Below are positions 17,112 through 25,712 of a stretch of DNA of 58,783 bases, one piece after another. Position numbers and translations under genes: made by a program. The stretch comes from Verrucomicrobiaceae bacterium (GTDB lineage: Bacteria; Verrucomicrobiota; Verrucomicrobiia; Verrucomicrobiales; Verrucomicrobiaceae): assembly GCA_027486585.1 (NCBI GenBank), contig JAIXOU010000074.1:1-58783 (forward strand), in the 5' to 3' direction. The notes below the pieces were generated by a model. It did no database searches, was not told the DNA's origin, and saw only the letters and a list, made by a program, of their open reading frames with translations. Position 1 is the stretch's first letter. Every line of letters starts with the position of its first letter.

Positions 17112-18356
17112 ATGCGCTTTCTTCTTCTCTTCATCACCCTCGCCTCGACTGTTATGGCCGCCAGTTACGTGCCCACATGGTCCACCATGACGCCGAAACG
17201 CGTGATCCAGCACAGTGACACCAATGGAGCAGCCCTAGTGAAAGCTGTGGAAGCTTTAAAGCCGGGCGACAAGCTGGAACTCGCCGCTGGAACTTACAGC
17301 GTCGAGCACATGTGGGATATACTGGCCAGTGGCACGGCGGATGCGCCGATCTGGATCGTGGCAGCTAGGGGTGCACAGGTCATCATCACACGCGGTGATG
17401 CAAAGCAAAACGTCATCAACATCGGCCAAGGTGCTGCATTGCAGTATCTGTGTCTTCAGGGGGTCGAAATCACCGGTGGCAGCCACGGCCTGCGCCTCGG
17501 GCATTGTAGCGATGTTTGGATCGATCAATGCCACATCCATCACACCAATGAAGTCTGCCTCAGTGCCAACAGTGCCGACACCCAGCGCCTCTTTTTGACC
17601 CGCAATCACATCCACCACGGCGCTGGACATGCCGAGGGCATGTATCTCGGTGCCAACAACGGCGACCACATCATGAGCGAGAGCGTCATCGCGCTGAACC
17701 ACATTCACGATTGTCGCGGTGATCAAGGCGATGGCATCGAGGTCAAGCAAGGCTCCTGGGGCAATCTCATCGCCGAGAACCATGTGCATGACACGCAGTA
17801 TCCCTGCATCACCGTGTATGGCACCGCTGGAAAGCCCGTGAACATCATCGAGCGCAACCTCTGCTACAACAGCGGCGACAACGTCATGCAGGTGCAGGGC
17901 GAGGCGATCGTGCGCAACAACGTGCTCATCAACGGTGCAGGCGCAGGCTTTGCCAGCACCGATCATCAGGGCAAGACGCTGAACATCCAAGTCATCCACA
18001 ACACCATCCTCAATGCGGCGCACGCCTTTCGCGGCGGCTCCTGGAATGGCCGCGAAGGCATGGTCCTCGCCAACAACATCCTCTACTCACGCGATGCCAA
18101 CGCCCTCCACTACGCCAACGGCAACGCAGGCGTCCTCACCACTGGCAACGTCGTCTTTGGCGATGGTCCCAAAGACGGCTGCGTCAAAGGTCGCGGCTTC
18201 GAGGACTTCCCCGGCGTCACCCTCGATGGCAGCAAGCACGACGCCACACCTGCCGCCGATGCCAAACTCGACCACGCTGATGCGAAATACCTCCTACCCA
18301 CGGATTTTCATGGCAAAGCACGCACCAAGAATGTCAGCGGAGCCATCGCCCCTTGA
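17112..18356 (+). CDS. Secreted right-handed beta-helix protein, polysaccharide-lyase-like
   Basis: The protein has 414 residues from the ATG at 17112 with a signal peptide (MRFLLLFITLASTVMA). Repeated coils with asparagine and histidine ladders (VWIDQCHIHH, LFLTRNHIHH, VIALNHIHD, LIAENHVHD) define a parallel beta-helix (NosD/Beta_helix). The N-terminal GDKLELAAGTYS is the usual entry to the PL6/pectate-lyase superfamily. The exact enzyme class cannot be set. It is followed after 3 bp by a PL1-type lyase, so the two are probably translated together. Confidence 0.85.
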   Translation: MRFLLLFITLASTVMAASYVPTWSTMTPKRVIQHSDTNGAALVKAVEALKPGDKLELAAGTYSVEHMWDILASGTADAPIWIVAARGAQVIITRGDAKQNVINIGQGAALQYLCLQGVEITGGSHGLRLGHCSDVWIDQCHIHHTNEVCLSANSADTQRLFLTRNHIHHGAGHAEGMYLGANNGDHIMSESVIALNHIHDCRGDQGDGIEVKQGSWGNLIAENHVHDTQYPCITVYGTAGKPVNIIERNLCYNSGDNVMQVQGEAIVRNNVLINGAGAGFASTDHQGKTLNIQVIHNTILNAAHAFRGGSWNGREGMVLANNILYSRDANALHYANGNAGVLTTGNVVFGDGPKDGCVKGRGFEDFPGVTLDGSKHDATPAADAKLDHADAKYLLPTDFHGKARTKNVSGAIAP

Positions 18357-18359
18357 TCC

Positions 18360-19676
18360 ATGCACAAAGCTAAAGCTCTCCTCAGCGCATTCGGGTTATG
18401 CGTCACGACGACAGTTATCGCCGACGAGTTGCCCGCCTTTCCCGGCGCAGAAGGATTTGGTGCGAAGGCCAAAGGTGGGCGTGGCGGAGCGGTCTTGTTT
18501 GTCGAGAATCTCCATGATGCTGGTCCAGGTAGTCTGCGGGCAGCTTTGGAGTCAAAAGGGCCGCGCACGGTCCTCTTTCGCACGAGTGGAACGATCACGC
18601 TCAAGTCGGAGATCACCGTTCGTAATCCCTTTCTCACCCTCGCCGGTCAGACAGCCCCCGGTGGTGGCATTGCCATCAATATCGACGGAAAGTCCGACAT
18701 CGGAGCGATCAACATCGAGACACACGACGTCATCATTCAGCATCTGCGTGTCCGACCTGGCCCTGCGATCAAAGGCAGCGTCAACGGCGATGCCCTTCAG
18801 ATGCTGGAGAACGCCCACGATGTCATCATTGACCACTGCTCGCTGAGCTGGAGCACCGATGAAGTCATCAGCGGCTGGTATGACGCCCGTGACATCACCG
18901 TGCAGTACTGCATCATCTCCGAGGCGCTGCACGATTCGGTGCATCAAAAAGGCCCGCATGGGATGGGCATGCTCTTTGGCGACAAAAACAAGAGCATCAC
19001 GATTCACCGGAATCTCCTCGCCCATAACAACCAACGCAATCCACGGCTCAACCCAGAGGTCAAAAGCAGGTTCCAAGTGAACAACAACGTCATCTACAAC
19101 TGGGGTCAGATCGCCTCAGAGATGACCGATGATGCGGAGATCAACCTCACCGGCAATCTTTACAAAAGCGGCCCTTCATCGCGGCCAGAGCGCGGCGTGG
19201 CGGTCGATGGCAAGGTGAAGATCTATCCCAAGGACAACCTCAGCCCGATCCGACTCGATGCCACCGAGCCTGAAGACGCCATCATCAAACCTTGGGAGGA
19301 GAAAATGGATCGCCGCAAGTTTGCTGTGAGCACCCCATTCAGTGCTCCATCGTTGATGATCTTATCCGCTAGCGAAACCTACGAGGCCGTTCTCGCCCAT
19401 GTCGGAGCCACTCGACCCAATCTCGATTCGGTCGATCAACGCATCCTGGCCGATGTGAAAAATGGCACTGGCAAGATCATCAACCATCCCTCCGAAGTCG
19501 GCGGCTGGCCGAAGCTCGCCGTTGGCAAACCTCTCGCTGACCAGGACAACGACGGCATGCCCGATGCCTGGGAGAAAGCGCAGGGATTGAACCCTGATTA
19601 CCCGGAAGACCGCAACGGCACCCGCAAACCCGGCGGCTACACTCATCTGGAAGAATACCTCCACAGGATCGACTGA
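18360..19676 (+). CDS. Pectate lyase family protein (PL1-like)
   Basis: The protein has 438 residues with a signal peptide (residues 1-21, ending VIADE). The PL1-type start AFPGAEGFGAKAKGGRGG and the beta-helix body (VIIDHCSLSWSTDEVIS; NNQRNPRLNP; FQVNNNVIYNWG) match secreted pectate lyases and relatives of bacteria in this group. Family members cleave polygalacturonate by beta-elimination with Ca2+. The C-terminal part contains a Ca-binding-like DQDNDGMPDAWE (dockerin/EF-type) motif. It lies in the secreted-enzyme run, 3 bp after the beta-helix gene. Confidence 0.9.
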   Translation: MHKAKALLSAFGLCVTTTVIADELPAFPGAEGFGAKAKGGRGGAVLFVENLHDAGPGSLRAALESKGPRTVLFRTSGTITLKSEITVRNPFLTLAGQTAPGGGIAINIDGKSDIGAINIETHDVIIQHLRVRPGPAIKGSVNGDALQMLENAHDVIIDHCSLSWSTDEVISGWYDARDITVQYCIISEALHDSVHQKGPHGMGMLFGDKNKSITIHRNLLAHNNQRNPRLNPEVKSRFQVNNNVIYNWGQIASEMTDDAEINLTGNLYKSGPSSRPERGVAVDGKVKIYPKDNLSPIRLDATEPEDAIIKPWEEKMDRRKFAVSTPFSAPSLMILSASETYEAVLAHVGATRPNLDSVDQRILADVKNGTGKIINHPSEVGGWPKLAVGKPLADQDNDGMPDAWEKAQGLNPDYPEDRNGTRKPGGYTHLEEYLHRID

Positions 19677-19695
19677 ACTCTTAATGCTCAACACC

Positions 19696-20631
19696 ATGAA
19701 AACCATACTCCTACTCTGCTCATTCGCTTTCTGCGCCCTCGCTCAGCAACCGCAGCTCAAAACCGGCCCGAATGCCGATCTCAGCGGCGCTTTGCTCATG
19801 CCGACGAATGACGAATGGAATCGCGATGTCTCCAAAGACGAGGTCGATCCTCTCAGCGAGGCAATCATCGCCTCCATTGGCGCGGAGACAGGTCTGCATG
19901 AGGACTTTGGCATCGTGTGGAAGGGCCAGCCGGGCGGCATTCCGTATTACGTCGTCAGCAGCGATCAGCCAAAGGTGCCGGTGAGTTTTGAATATGCCGA
20001 TGAGAGCGATCCGGGGCCGTATCCCATCCCGCCGGATGCGTACATCGAAGGCGGTCCGCAGGCCGAGGGCGACAGGCATGTTCTCGTGCTCGATAAGGAC
20101 AACTGGAAGCTCTACGAACTGTTTCACAGCTTCCCGCTCGATGGCGGCAAAAGCTGGAAAGCCAGCAGCGGTGCGGTTTTCGATTTGAAGAACCCGAAGC
20201 CGCGTCCCGCTGGCTGGACTAGCGCCGATGCGGCTGGCTTGCCGATTTTACCCGGTCTCGCCCGCTACGATGAAATCTGCGGCACGAAGGAGCTCACGCA
20301 CGCGCTGCGCTTCACCGTGAAAAAGAGCCGTCGTGCCTACGTGCCGCCCGCCACGCACTTCGCCAGTCCACATAAAGACGAGAACCTCCCGCCGATGGGC
20401 ATGCGCGTGCGATTGAAGGCAAGCTTTGATACCTCCAAGTTCACCGGAGCCGCGAAAGTCATCCTCGAAGGCCTCAAAACCCACGGCATGATCCTCGCCG
20501 ACAATGGCGGCGACTGGTTCATCAGCGGCGCACCCGATGATCGCTGGGTTCACGAAGAACTCCTGCCCATCCGCAAAGTGAAGGGCAACGACCTCGAAGT
20601 CGTGAAGATGGGACCGATGACCACTCGGTGA
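19696..20631 (+). CDS. Secreted protein of a widespread uncharacterised family
   Basis: The protein has 311 residues starting at the ATG at 19696, after which a signal peptide is clear (MKTILLLCSFAFCALA). The mature protein has strongly conserved-looking blocks (YADESDPGPYPIPPDA; IEGGPQAEGDRHVLVLDKD; WTSADAAGLPILPGLARYDE; GMILADNGGDWFISGAPD) that I know from secreted proteins of Acidobacteria, Verrucomicrobia and some plants without an assigned reaction. A catalytic role on a glycan is possible given the context, but nothing shows it. Confidence 0.8.
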   Translation: MKTILLLCSFAFCALAQQPQLKTGPNADLSGALLMPTNDEWNRDVSKDEVDPLSEAIIASIGAETGLHEDFGIVWKGQPGGIPYYVVSSDQPKVPVSFEYADESDPGPYPIPPDAYIEGGPQAEGDRHVLVLDKDNWKLYELFHSFPLDGGKSWKASSGAVFDLKNPKPRPAGWTSADAAGLPILPGLARYDEICGTKELTHALRFTVKKSRRAYVPPATHFASPHKDENLPPMGMRVRLKASFDTSKFTGAAKVILEGLKTHGMILADNGGDWFISGAPDDRWVHEELLPIRKVKGNDLEVVKMGPMTTR

Positions 20632-20634
20632 TAA

Positions 20635-20712
20635 GGGACTGAAAGGACGGAAAGGACAAAAATGACGTGTCTCTTGTCCCTTCCGTCTTTTCAGTCATTT
20701 TTGTCCTTTTCT
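20635..20712. repeat. Periodic palindrome, family C (GGACTGAAA units), copy 1
   Basis: The left arm has 9-bp units GGACTGAAA, GGACGGAAA, GGACAAAAA. The right arm is the reverse complement of GGACAAAAA, TGACTGAAA, AGACGGAAG and GGACAAGAG. It fills the spacer between the previous stop and the four-helix-bundle gene at 20744. Confidence 0.75.
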
Positions 20713-20743
20713 TGCCTCCCAGAATCCCCTAAAACCACATTCC

Positions 20744-21343
20744 ATGGACGACACGCCGCACTTCATCCCGCCCCATGGAGGCTATGAGCATCTGCTCTCA
20801 TACCAGAAGTCGCTCGTAGTGTTTGAGGGCACGGTTTTCTTCGTGAAAAAGTGGCTGCCCAAGTTTGGGGACCGCACAGTGGATCAGATGGTGCAGGCGG
20901 CGCGTTCAGGGAAACAAAACATCGTCGAAGGCAGCATCGCCTCGGCGATGTCGAAGCAAAAAGAGATTGAGCTGACGAACTGGGCCAAGGCCAGCCAGGA
21001 GGAGCTCAAGGAAGACTACCAGGACTTTCTCCTCACACGAAAGCTCAAAGAGTGGCCATCCACGCATCGCTACGCTCAGCGCCTCTCCACTCTCTGCCGC
21101 AAACCCGGTGCAACCTATGCCGACTTCCAGCGCGGCATCGAAAGTGACGATCCTGAGATCGCTGCGAATGTGCTGTTAGGCCTCTGCAAAGTCACGATCT
21201 ACCTCCTCAAACGCCAGATCGAGAGCCTGGAGAAAGCCTTTCTCCAAGAAGGCGGCATCCGCGAAAGGATGACGAAGGCAAGGCTCGAAGTCCGTGATCA
21301 GCAACGCAGAGAAAAAAGAGACAGTAGAGACGTAAGGCACTGA
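20744..21343 (+). CDS. Four-helix-bundle protein, long form
   Basis: The protein has 199 residues and belongs to the same superfamily as the protein at 13209 in its longer variant. The central helix reads MVQAARSGKQNIVEGSIASAMS, replacing the QxRRSSRSVAANI motif of the short form. Further helices (IELTNWAKASQEELKEDYQDFL) and a charged C-terminal tail follow (QRREKRDSRD). It is bracketed by GGACTGAAA-type 9-bp repeats on both sides. The function is unknown, and nucleic-acid binding is inferred from the family and the basic tail. Confidence 0.82.
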   Translation: MDDTPHFIPPHGGYEHLLSYQKSLVVFEGTVFFVKKWLPKFGDRTVDQMVQAARSGKQNIVEGSIASAMSKQKEIELTNWAKASQEELKEDYQDFLLTRKLKEWPSTHRYAQRLSTLCRKPGATYADFQRGIESDDPEIAANVLLGLCKVTIYLLKRQIESLEKAFLQEGGIRERMTKARLEVRDQQRREKRDSRDVRH

Positions 21344-21392
21344 AAAGGCCCTGCCCCGACCCTTCTGTCCTTTTCGACCCTTCAGTCCCTTT
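21337..21392. repeat. Family C 9-bp repeat (right flank of four-helix-bundle gene)
   Basis: CACTGAAAAGG at the end of the gene is followed by pyrimidine-rich inverted units. Read on the minus strand these are GGACTGAAG, GGTCGAAAA, GGACAGAAG and GGTCGGGGC. The array ends 10 bp before the next start codon and overlaps the last codons of the four-helix-bundle gene. Confidence 0.65.
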
Positions 21393-21402
21393 CTCCATTC
21401 TT

Positions 21403-23451
21403 ATGAAACTACTCCTCCTCGCCGCAGCACTCTCGCACTCGACCTGGTCACCCTTCGGCCCTGGCGGCGGCGGCTGGATCGAAGACGTCGTCGCGCATCC
21501 GACGAACCCGAAGGAAGTCTGGGCGATGACCGATTTGAGCGGCTTATTTCGCTCGCAGGATGCGGGAGCCACTTGGCGGAAGATGTCCGCTGATGTGGAG
21601 CGCGGTGTCGTCGCGAGAAAACAAATCACCTCGCACAACCGGCAGTTCGCCATTGATCCGGTGGACTCTAAGCACATGTATTGGGGCGTCTGCGGCATGA
21701 TCTGGGCCTCGCATGATGGCGGCGTGACGTGGCAGGCCGTGTTTGGAACCGCGCCGAAGGTGGGCGACGACAAAACGCCGCATCTCGGCCATGCGATGGC
21801 CGTTTCAAAGAAAGGCGAGGTCGTCGCGCTCGATCATGAAAGCGTGCTGCGCATCTCACGCGATCATGGTGCCACTTGGGTGGAGTTGTCGAAGCCGCCG
21901 GTGGCCAAGAACTCGGCCGACACACCGGCGTTTCCGCTCTTCCTCGCCGATGACACGCTCTGCGTCTCGTGCCGACCTTCGCCAGGCCTCGCGGTGTCGC
22001 GTGACGGTGGCAAGACGTGGCAGCTTCAGCTCGCCGACAGCATCATTTTGAATGCGCAGGCCACGCCGGAAGGCGCGGGCGTATTTGCCTTCGACTCGAC
22101 CGGCAAACTGCATCGCAGTGTCGATGCGGGAGCGAGCTTCACGATGATCAAAGAGGTCCCGCACAAATGGGAACCCGGCTTGCGATTCGCAGGCGGTCTG
22201 GCGGTCGCGAAAGGCGGCAAGGTCATGCTGTGGTCGCTCGGGCAACTCGTGGTGAGCAGCGACAACGGCGAGACATGGACGCGCCATCGCATCGAGACGA
22301 ATTGGAACCGCGGCAGCTACCCCGGCATGAATCGCTACGCCTCGCCGGAGGGTAAATGCAGCGCGCTCGCCGTCACCGCCGATGGCTCGACTTGGCTGAA
22401 GTGCGACAGCTCGCTCATGTGCCGCAGCACCGACTTCGGCGTGAGCTGGACGGGCAGCACCGTGGGCTTGCAAATCCTCTGCTACTTCCAAGGCCCTGCC
22501 ATCAGCCCGCACGATCCGCAGCAGGCCATGGTCGCTGCGCTCGATCAAGGCGTCTTCAAAACCGAAGATGGTGGCGCGTCATGGAAGCCGATGCGTGTGC
22601 AAACCGATTGGTGGAACGACGACTGGCAAAACCACGACGGCAGTGTCGTCAAAGCGCATCCGAAGCTGCCAAAGACCTGGTTTGCCATCATCCACGGTCA
22701 CGGCGGCACACGGCATCCGCGTCTGCATCGCACCGATGACGGCGGCGCGACGTGGAAGCTCGTTTTGGATCTCAAAGAGAAGTTCGGCGGCGAATGGGGC
22801 AAATGGCTCGACGACAGCGAGATGGGCGATTTGTGCTTTGACCCTTCGAATCCGGACGTGATGCACCTCGCGAACTACCAGCTCGGCGTTTTCAAAAGCA
22901 GCGATGGCGGCCAGACTTGGAAGCACACGCTGAAAACGAAAAACGGCCTCAGCCTCGTCACCAGTCCCAGCGGCCAGCATGTGTATCTGCAATGCCTCAA
23001 GCGCACCGGCCTCTACGCCAGCCATGATCGCGGCGAGACCTGGGAAGTCGCCCACGCTGCCGATGGCGTGGACGGACTCGCCCATCATCCAAAGGACGAA
23101 ACCACGCTCTTCATCAGCGATGGCCAGCACGAGAACTACTGGAGCTACCAAGGCTCGCGCCCCGCCAAGCTGCTCAAAAGCACCGACGCTGGCAAAACCT
23201 GGACGCAACTCGCCGCCCTCGACAGCGGCCCGATCTATATCGACCCCGTGAAACCCGAGATCATGCTCATGAGCACCCTCCACGGCGGCAAAGGCATCCT
23301 CCGCAGCACCGATGGCGGCCAAACGTGGCACGACTTCCATCACGACGCCCCCAGCTACACCGCCCGCGGCTTCACCTATGGCGGCACACCCGGCAGCGTC
23401 ATTTATCACATGTTTGGCAACATGGCGCGGACGGTGAAGTTGTATGAGTGA
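21403..23451 (+). CDS. Secreted BNR/sialidase-like beta-propeller protein
   Basis: The protein has 682 residues. At least eight Asp-box-like repeats of the S-x-D-x-G-x-T-W type are visible (SQDAGATW, SHDGGVTW, SRDHGATW, SRDGGKTW, SSDNGETW, TEDGGASW, SSDGGQTW, STDAGKTW, STDGGQTW). These mark the BNR/VPS10/sialidase-like propeller found in sialidases and xyloglucanases (GH33/GH74-like). Catalytic residues cannot be fixed from motifs alone. The signal peptide is short (MKLLLLAAALSHS). Position within the secreted-enzyme run favours a glycan-binding or -cleaving role. Confidence 0.83.
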   Translation: MKLLLLAAALSHSTWSPFGPGGGGWIEDVVAHPTNPKEVWAMTDLSGLFRSQDAGATWRKMSADVERGVVARKQITSHNRQFAIDPVDSKHMYWGVCGMIWASHDGGVTWQAVFGTAPKVGDDKTPHLGHAMAVSKKGEVVALDHESVLRISRDHGATWVELSKPPVAKNSADTPAFPLFLADDTLCVSCRPSPGLAVSRDGGKTWQLQLADSIILNAQATPEGAGVFAFDSTGKLHRSVDAGASFTMIKEVPHKWEPGLRFAGGLAVAKGGKVMLWSLGQLVVSSDNGETWTRHRIETNWNRGSYPGMNRYASPEGKCSALAVTADGSTWLKCDSSLMCRSTDFGVSWTGSTVGLQILCYFQGPAISPHDPQQAMVAALDQGVFKTEDGGASWKPMRVQTDWWNDDWQNHDGSVVKAHPKLPKTWFAIIHGHGGTRHPRLHRTDDGGATWKLVLDLKEKFGGEWGKWLDDSEMGDLCFDPSNPDVMHLANYQLGVFKSSDGGQTWKHTLKTKNGLSLVTSPSGQHVYLQCLKRTGLYASHDRGETWEVAHAADGVDGLAHHPKDETTLFISDGQHENYWSYQGSRPAKLLKSTDAGKTWTQLAALDSGPIYIDPVKPEIMLMSTLHGGKGILRSTDGGQTWHDFHHDAPSYTARGFTYGGTPGSVIYHMFGNMARTVKLYE

Positions 23452-23452
23452 G

Positions 23453-23502
23453 TTGGCAGGGACTTTTTCCCCAACTCATTCTTCTGCTAATCTTCCTGCC
23501 AA
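23453..23502. repeat. Family A palindrome, short copy 3
   Basis: TTGGCAGG (23453-23460) and CCTGCCAA (23495-23502) form an exact 8-bp inverted pair around a pyrimidine-rich centre. It covers the whole spacer before the GH32-like gene. Confidence 0.55.
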
Positions 23503-23504
23503 AA

Positions 23505-25712
23505 ATGAAGTGCCTCTTCTTGCTTCTCACCTCCGTCGCACTCGCCGCCGAGCCCGTGCTGCGGCTCGACATGGCGGATACACAGGGATTTAAGGCGGAA
23601 GGCGCTGTTGAAGTCTCTGTTCCGCTCAAGGATGATGAACTCGCGGCCTCACAAAAACGTGGTGGCGATGGCAAAGCGGCACATTTTGCCGGTGGACGGC
23701 TCATCGGCACCGAAAGCGCAGAGATGCTTCAAAAACTCGATGCCTTCACCTTTGGCATCCGCCTCAAACCGGAGGGCGATTTCATTCACGGCACCGTTTG
23801 TGTGCAGCGGGGCGCACGCGAGGCACAAAGCGGTGCTTTTGAGCTTTCCGCATGGCACATGCCCTTCATCGAGCGAGAGCACTTCACCTTCCAGGGCATG
23901 TTTCGCGGCGGCCTCACGCCGCGCACGGGCAAGTATTTCCCGGCCATCAATATCGACCAAGACCGCCATGTCTCATCGGGTTGGCGGGACATCCTCATCA
24001 CGAAGGCAAAGGGCGGCATCATGCAGTGGTTTCTCGATGGCAAGCGAGTCACCGTGCGCGAGCGAGCGTCCATCGTGCCGGGTGTCTCCGCATGGGCGTT
24101 TGAGGGCGCGGCATCGCCGCTGTGCATCGGAGCGGATGCGGAGGGTGGCGAGCCGTTTCGCGGGTGGATCGATCACGTCATGATTTGGGATCGCGTGCTC
24201 GCTGATGAAGAGATCGCCACATTCAGCGGCGTCGCGGCCATCACGGATGCGGTGATTCATCAGCCCGCTGAGGAGCGCATCTTTGGCAATGGCATCCTCA
24301 CCGCCGACACGCCAGTGGAGAAGCGCTACGACTGGGTGGATGCAAAGCTGCCCGCCTTCCGTGATGAACTCGCGCAGACCGATCCGCATCTGCCGCGCTA
24401 TCACATCACCTTGCCCGGCGAGATGTGGAACCCCATCGCCTACTTCCATGGCGGCAAGTATCACCTCTTCCAGGGCTGGAGCAGCGGCGGATGCTTCGGC
24501 TACTTCGAGGACACGAGCGAAAACATCGTCTGGCAGCATCTCATGAGCAGCGACCTCATTCACTGGACTCTGCTGCCCATGCCCATTCGCTCACCTTTGC
24601 ATCCGAATGAAAATGGCACCTTCTTCCAGGACGATGCGGGCCGCGTCATCGTCCACTACTACGGCGCACGCGGCAGCGAGCCACGCATGGCCGTCACGCG
24701 TGACGCCGATCTCGCCACGTGGAAATCCTTTCCACAAATGGTCCGCTTCCACGGCATCCCTGATGACTTGCAGGGCCGCCATGATCCCGCCGCTGTCTTC
24801 AAACAAGGCGACACCTGGTTTCAAATCTCCACCACCGTGCGACCGAAGGCCACCGGACTTGTGCTGCCGCTCTACCAAAGCAAAGACCTCATCCGCTGGG
24901 ACTATGCGGGCCGCTTCTTTGAGGACGCCACCGGACGCAGCGTCAACGAATGCGGCCAGCTCTTTCAGCTCGATGGCCGCCACGTCTTCACCGCCATCCA
25001 CGACCTCAGCGACCACGCCCAATACATGACCGGCACGCTGCGCACCGATGGCACCTTTGAGCGACAGCACGCAGGCATCGTCGATCACACCAGCAGCACC
25101 TACAACTGCGTCTCCACCGCCGTGAACGCCGAAGGCCGCGCCACCCAATGGCGCTTCATGAACATCGTCCGCCCCTATCGTCAAAGCAGTGCCGCTGGCT
25201 GGTGGAACACGCTCAGCCTCCCACGCGATCTCCGCGTCGATGCCGCAGGCCGACTCCTGCCACGTCCCTCGCCCTCATTGGAAAAACTGCGTGGCAAACA
25301 GGTGCATCACGACCTCACCCGCGGCTCATTCACCCTCGGAAACTTCGCAGCCGCCAGTTCCGAGATCCGCTTGCAAACCACCTCCGCCGTCACCTTGCGC
25401 CTCAGCGATGCCAAACATCATCTCGAAGTCCGTCACGACCCCACGCAGCACGAAATCATCCTCGACCTCGCCAAGTTCAACCAAGGCATCCGCCGCGCCC
25501 CCATCACCGCCGAGCCAGGCAAACCCATCACGCTGCGTTTATTCGCCGACCGCTCCATCTTCGAGATCTACGCCAACAACGAAATCGTCATCTCCGCCGC
25601 CGCCTTCTTCGATGATCCTGCGTCGCTGAAACTTCAAATCACCGCCGAGGCACCGGTGACACTGGATGCGTGGGAGATGAAGGCGCTCGAATGGTCCACC
25701 CTGAAGCCATGA
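23505..25712 (+). CDS. GH32-like secreted protein with N-terminal LamG-like domain; nucleophile motif altered
   Basis: The protein has 735 residues from the ATG at 23505 with a signal peptide (MKCLFLLLTSVALA). Residues about 25-230 resemble a concanavalin/LamG domain. A five-bladed propeller of GH32 type follows from about residue 295 (RYHITLPGEMWNPIAYF, GRHDPAAVF, NECGQLF), and a GH32-type C-terminal beta-sandwich has DRSIFEIYANNE. GH32 enzymes hydrolyse fructans or sucrose. The WMNDPN box that supplies the nucleophile reads EMWNPIA here with no aspartate, while the RDP-like Asp and the EC-like Glu are kept. The protein may be inactive, binding-only or of altered mechanism. Its stop overlaps the next start (ATGA). 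Confidence 0.82.
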   Translation: MKCLFLLLTSVALAAEPVLRLDMADTQGFKAEGAVEVSVPLKDDELAASQKRGGDGKAAHFAGGRLIGTESAEMLQKLDAFTFGIRLKPEGDFIHGTVCVQRGAREAQSGAFELSAWHMPFIEREHFTFQGMFRGGLTPRTGKYFPAINIDQDRHVSSGWRDILITKAKGGIMQWFLDGKRVTVRERASIVPGVSAWAFEGAASPLCIGADAEGGEPFRGWIDHVMIWDRVLADEEIATFSGVAAITDAVIHQPAEERIFGNGILTADTPVEKRYDWVDAKLPAFRDELAQTDPHLPRYHITLPGEMWNPIAYFHGGKYHLFQGWSSGGCFGYFEDTSENIVWQHLMSSDLIHWTLLPMPIRSPLHPNENGTFFQDDAGRVIVHYYGARGSEPRMAVTRDADLATWKSFPQMVRFHGIPDDLQGRHDPAAVFKQGDTWFQISTTVRPKATGLVLPLYQSKDLIRWDYAGRFFEDATGRSVNECGQLFQLDGRHVFTAIHDLSDHAQYMTGTLRTDGTFERQHAGIVDHTSSTYNCVSTAVNAEGRATQWRFMNIVRPYRQSSAAGWWNTLSLPRDLRVDAAGRLLPRPSPSLEKLRGKQVHHDLTRGSFTLGNFAAASSEIRLQTTSAVTLRLSDAKHHLEVRHDPTQHEIILDLAKFNQGIRRAPITAEPGKPITLRLFADRSIFEIYANNEIVISAAAFFDDPASLKLQITAEAPVTLDAWEMKALEWSTLKP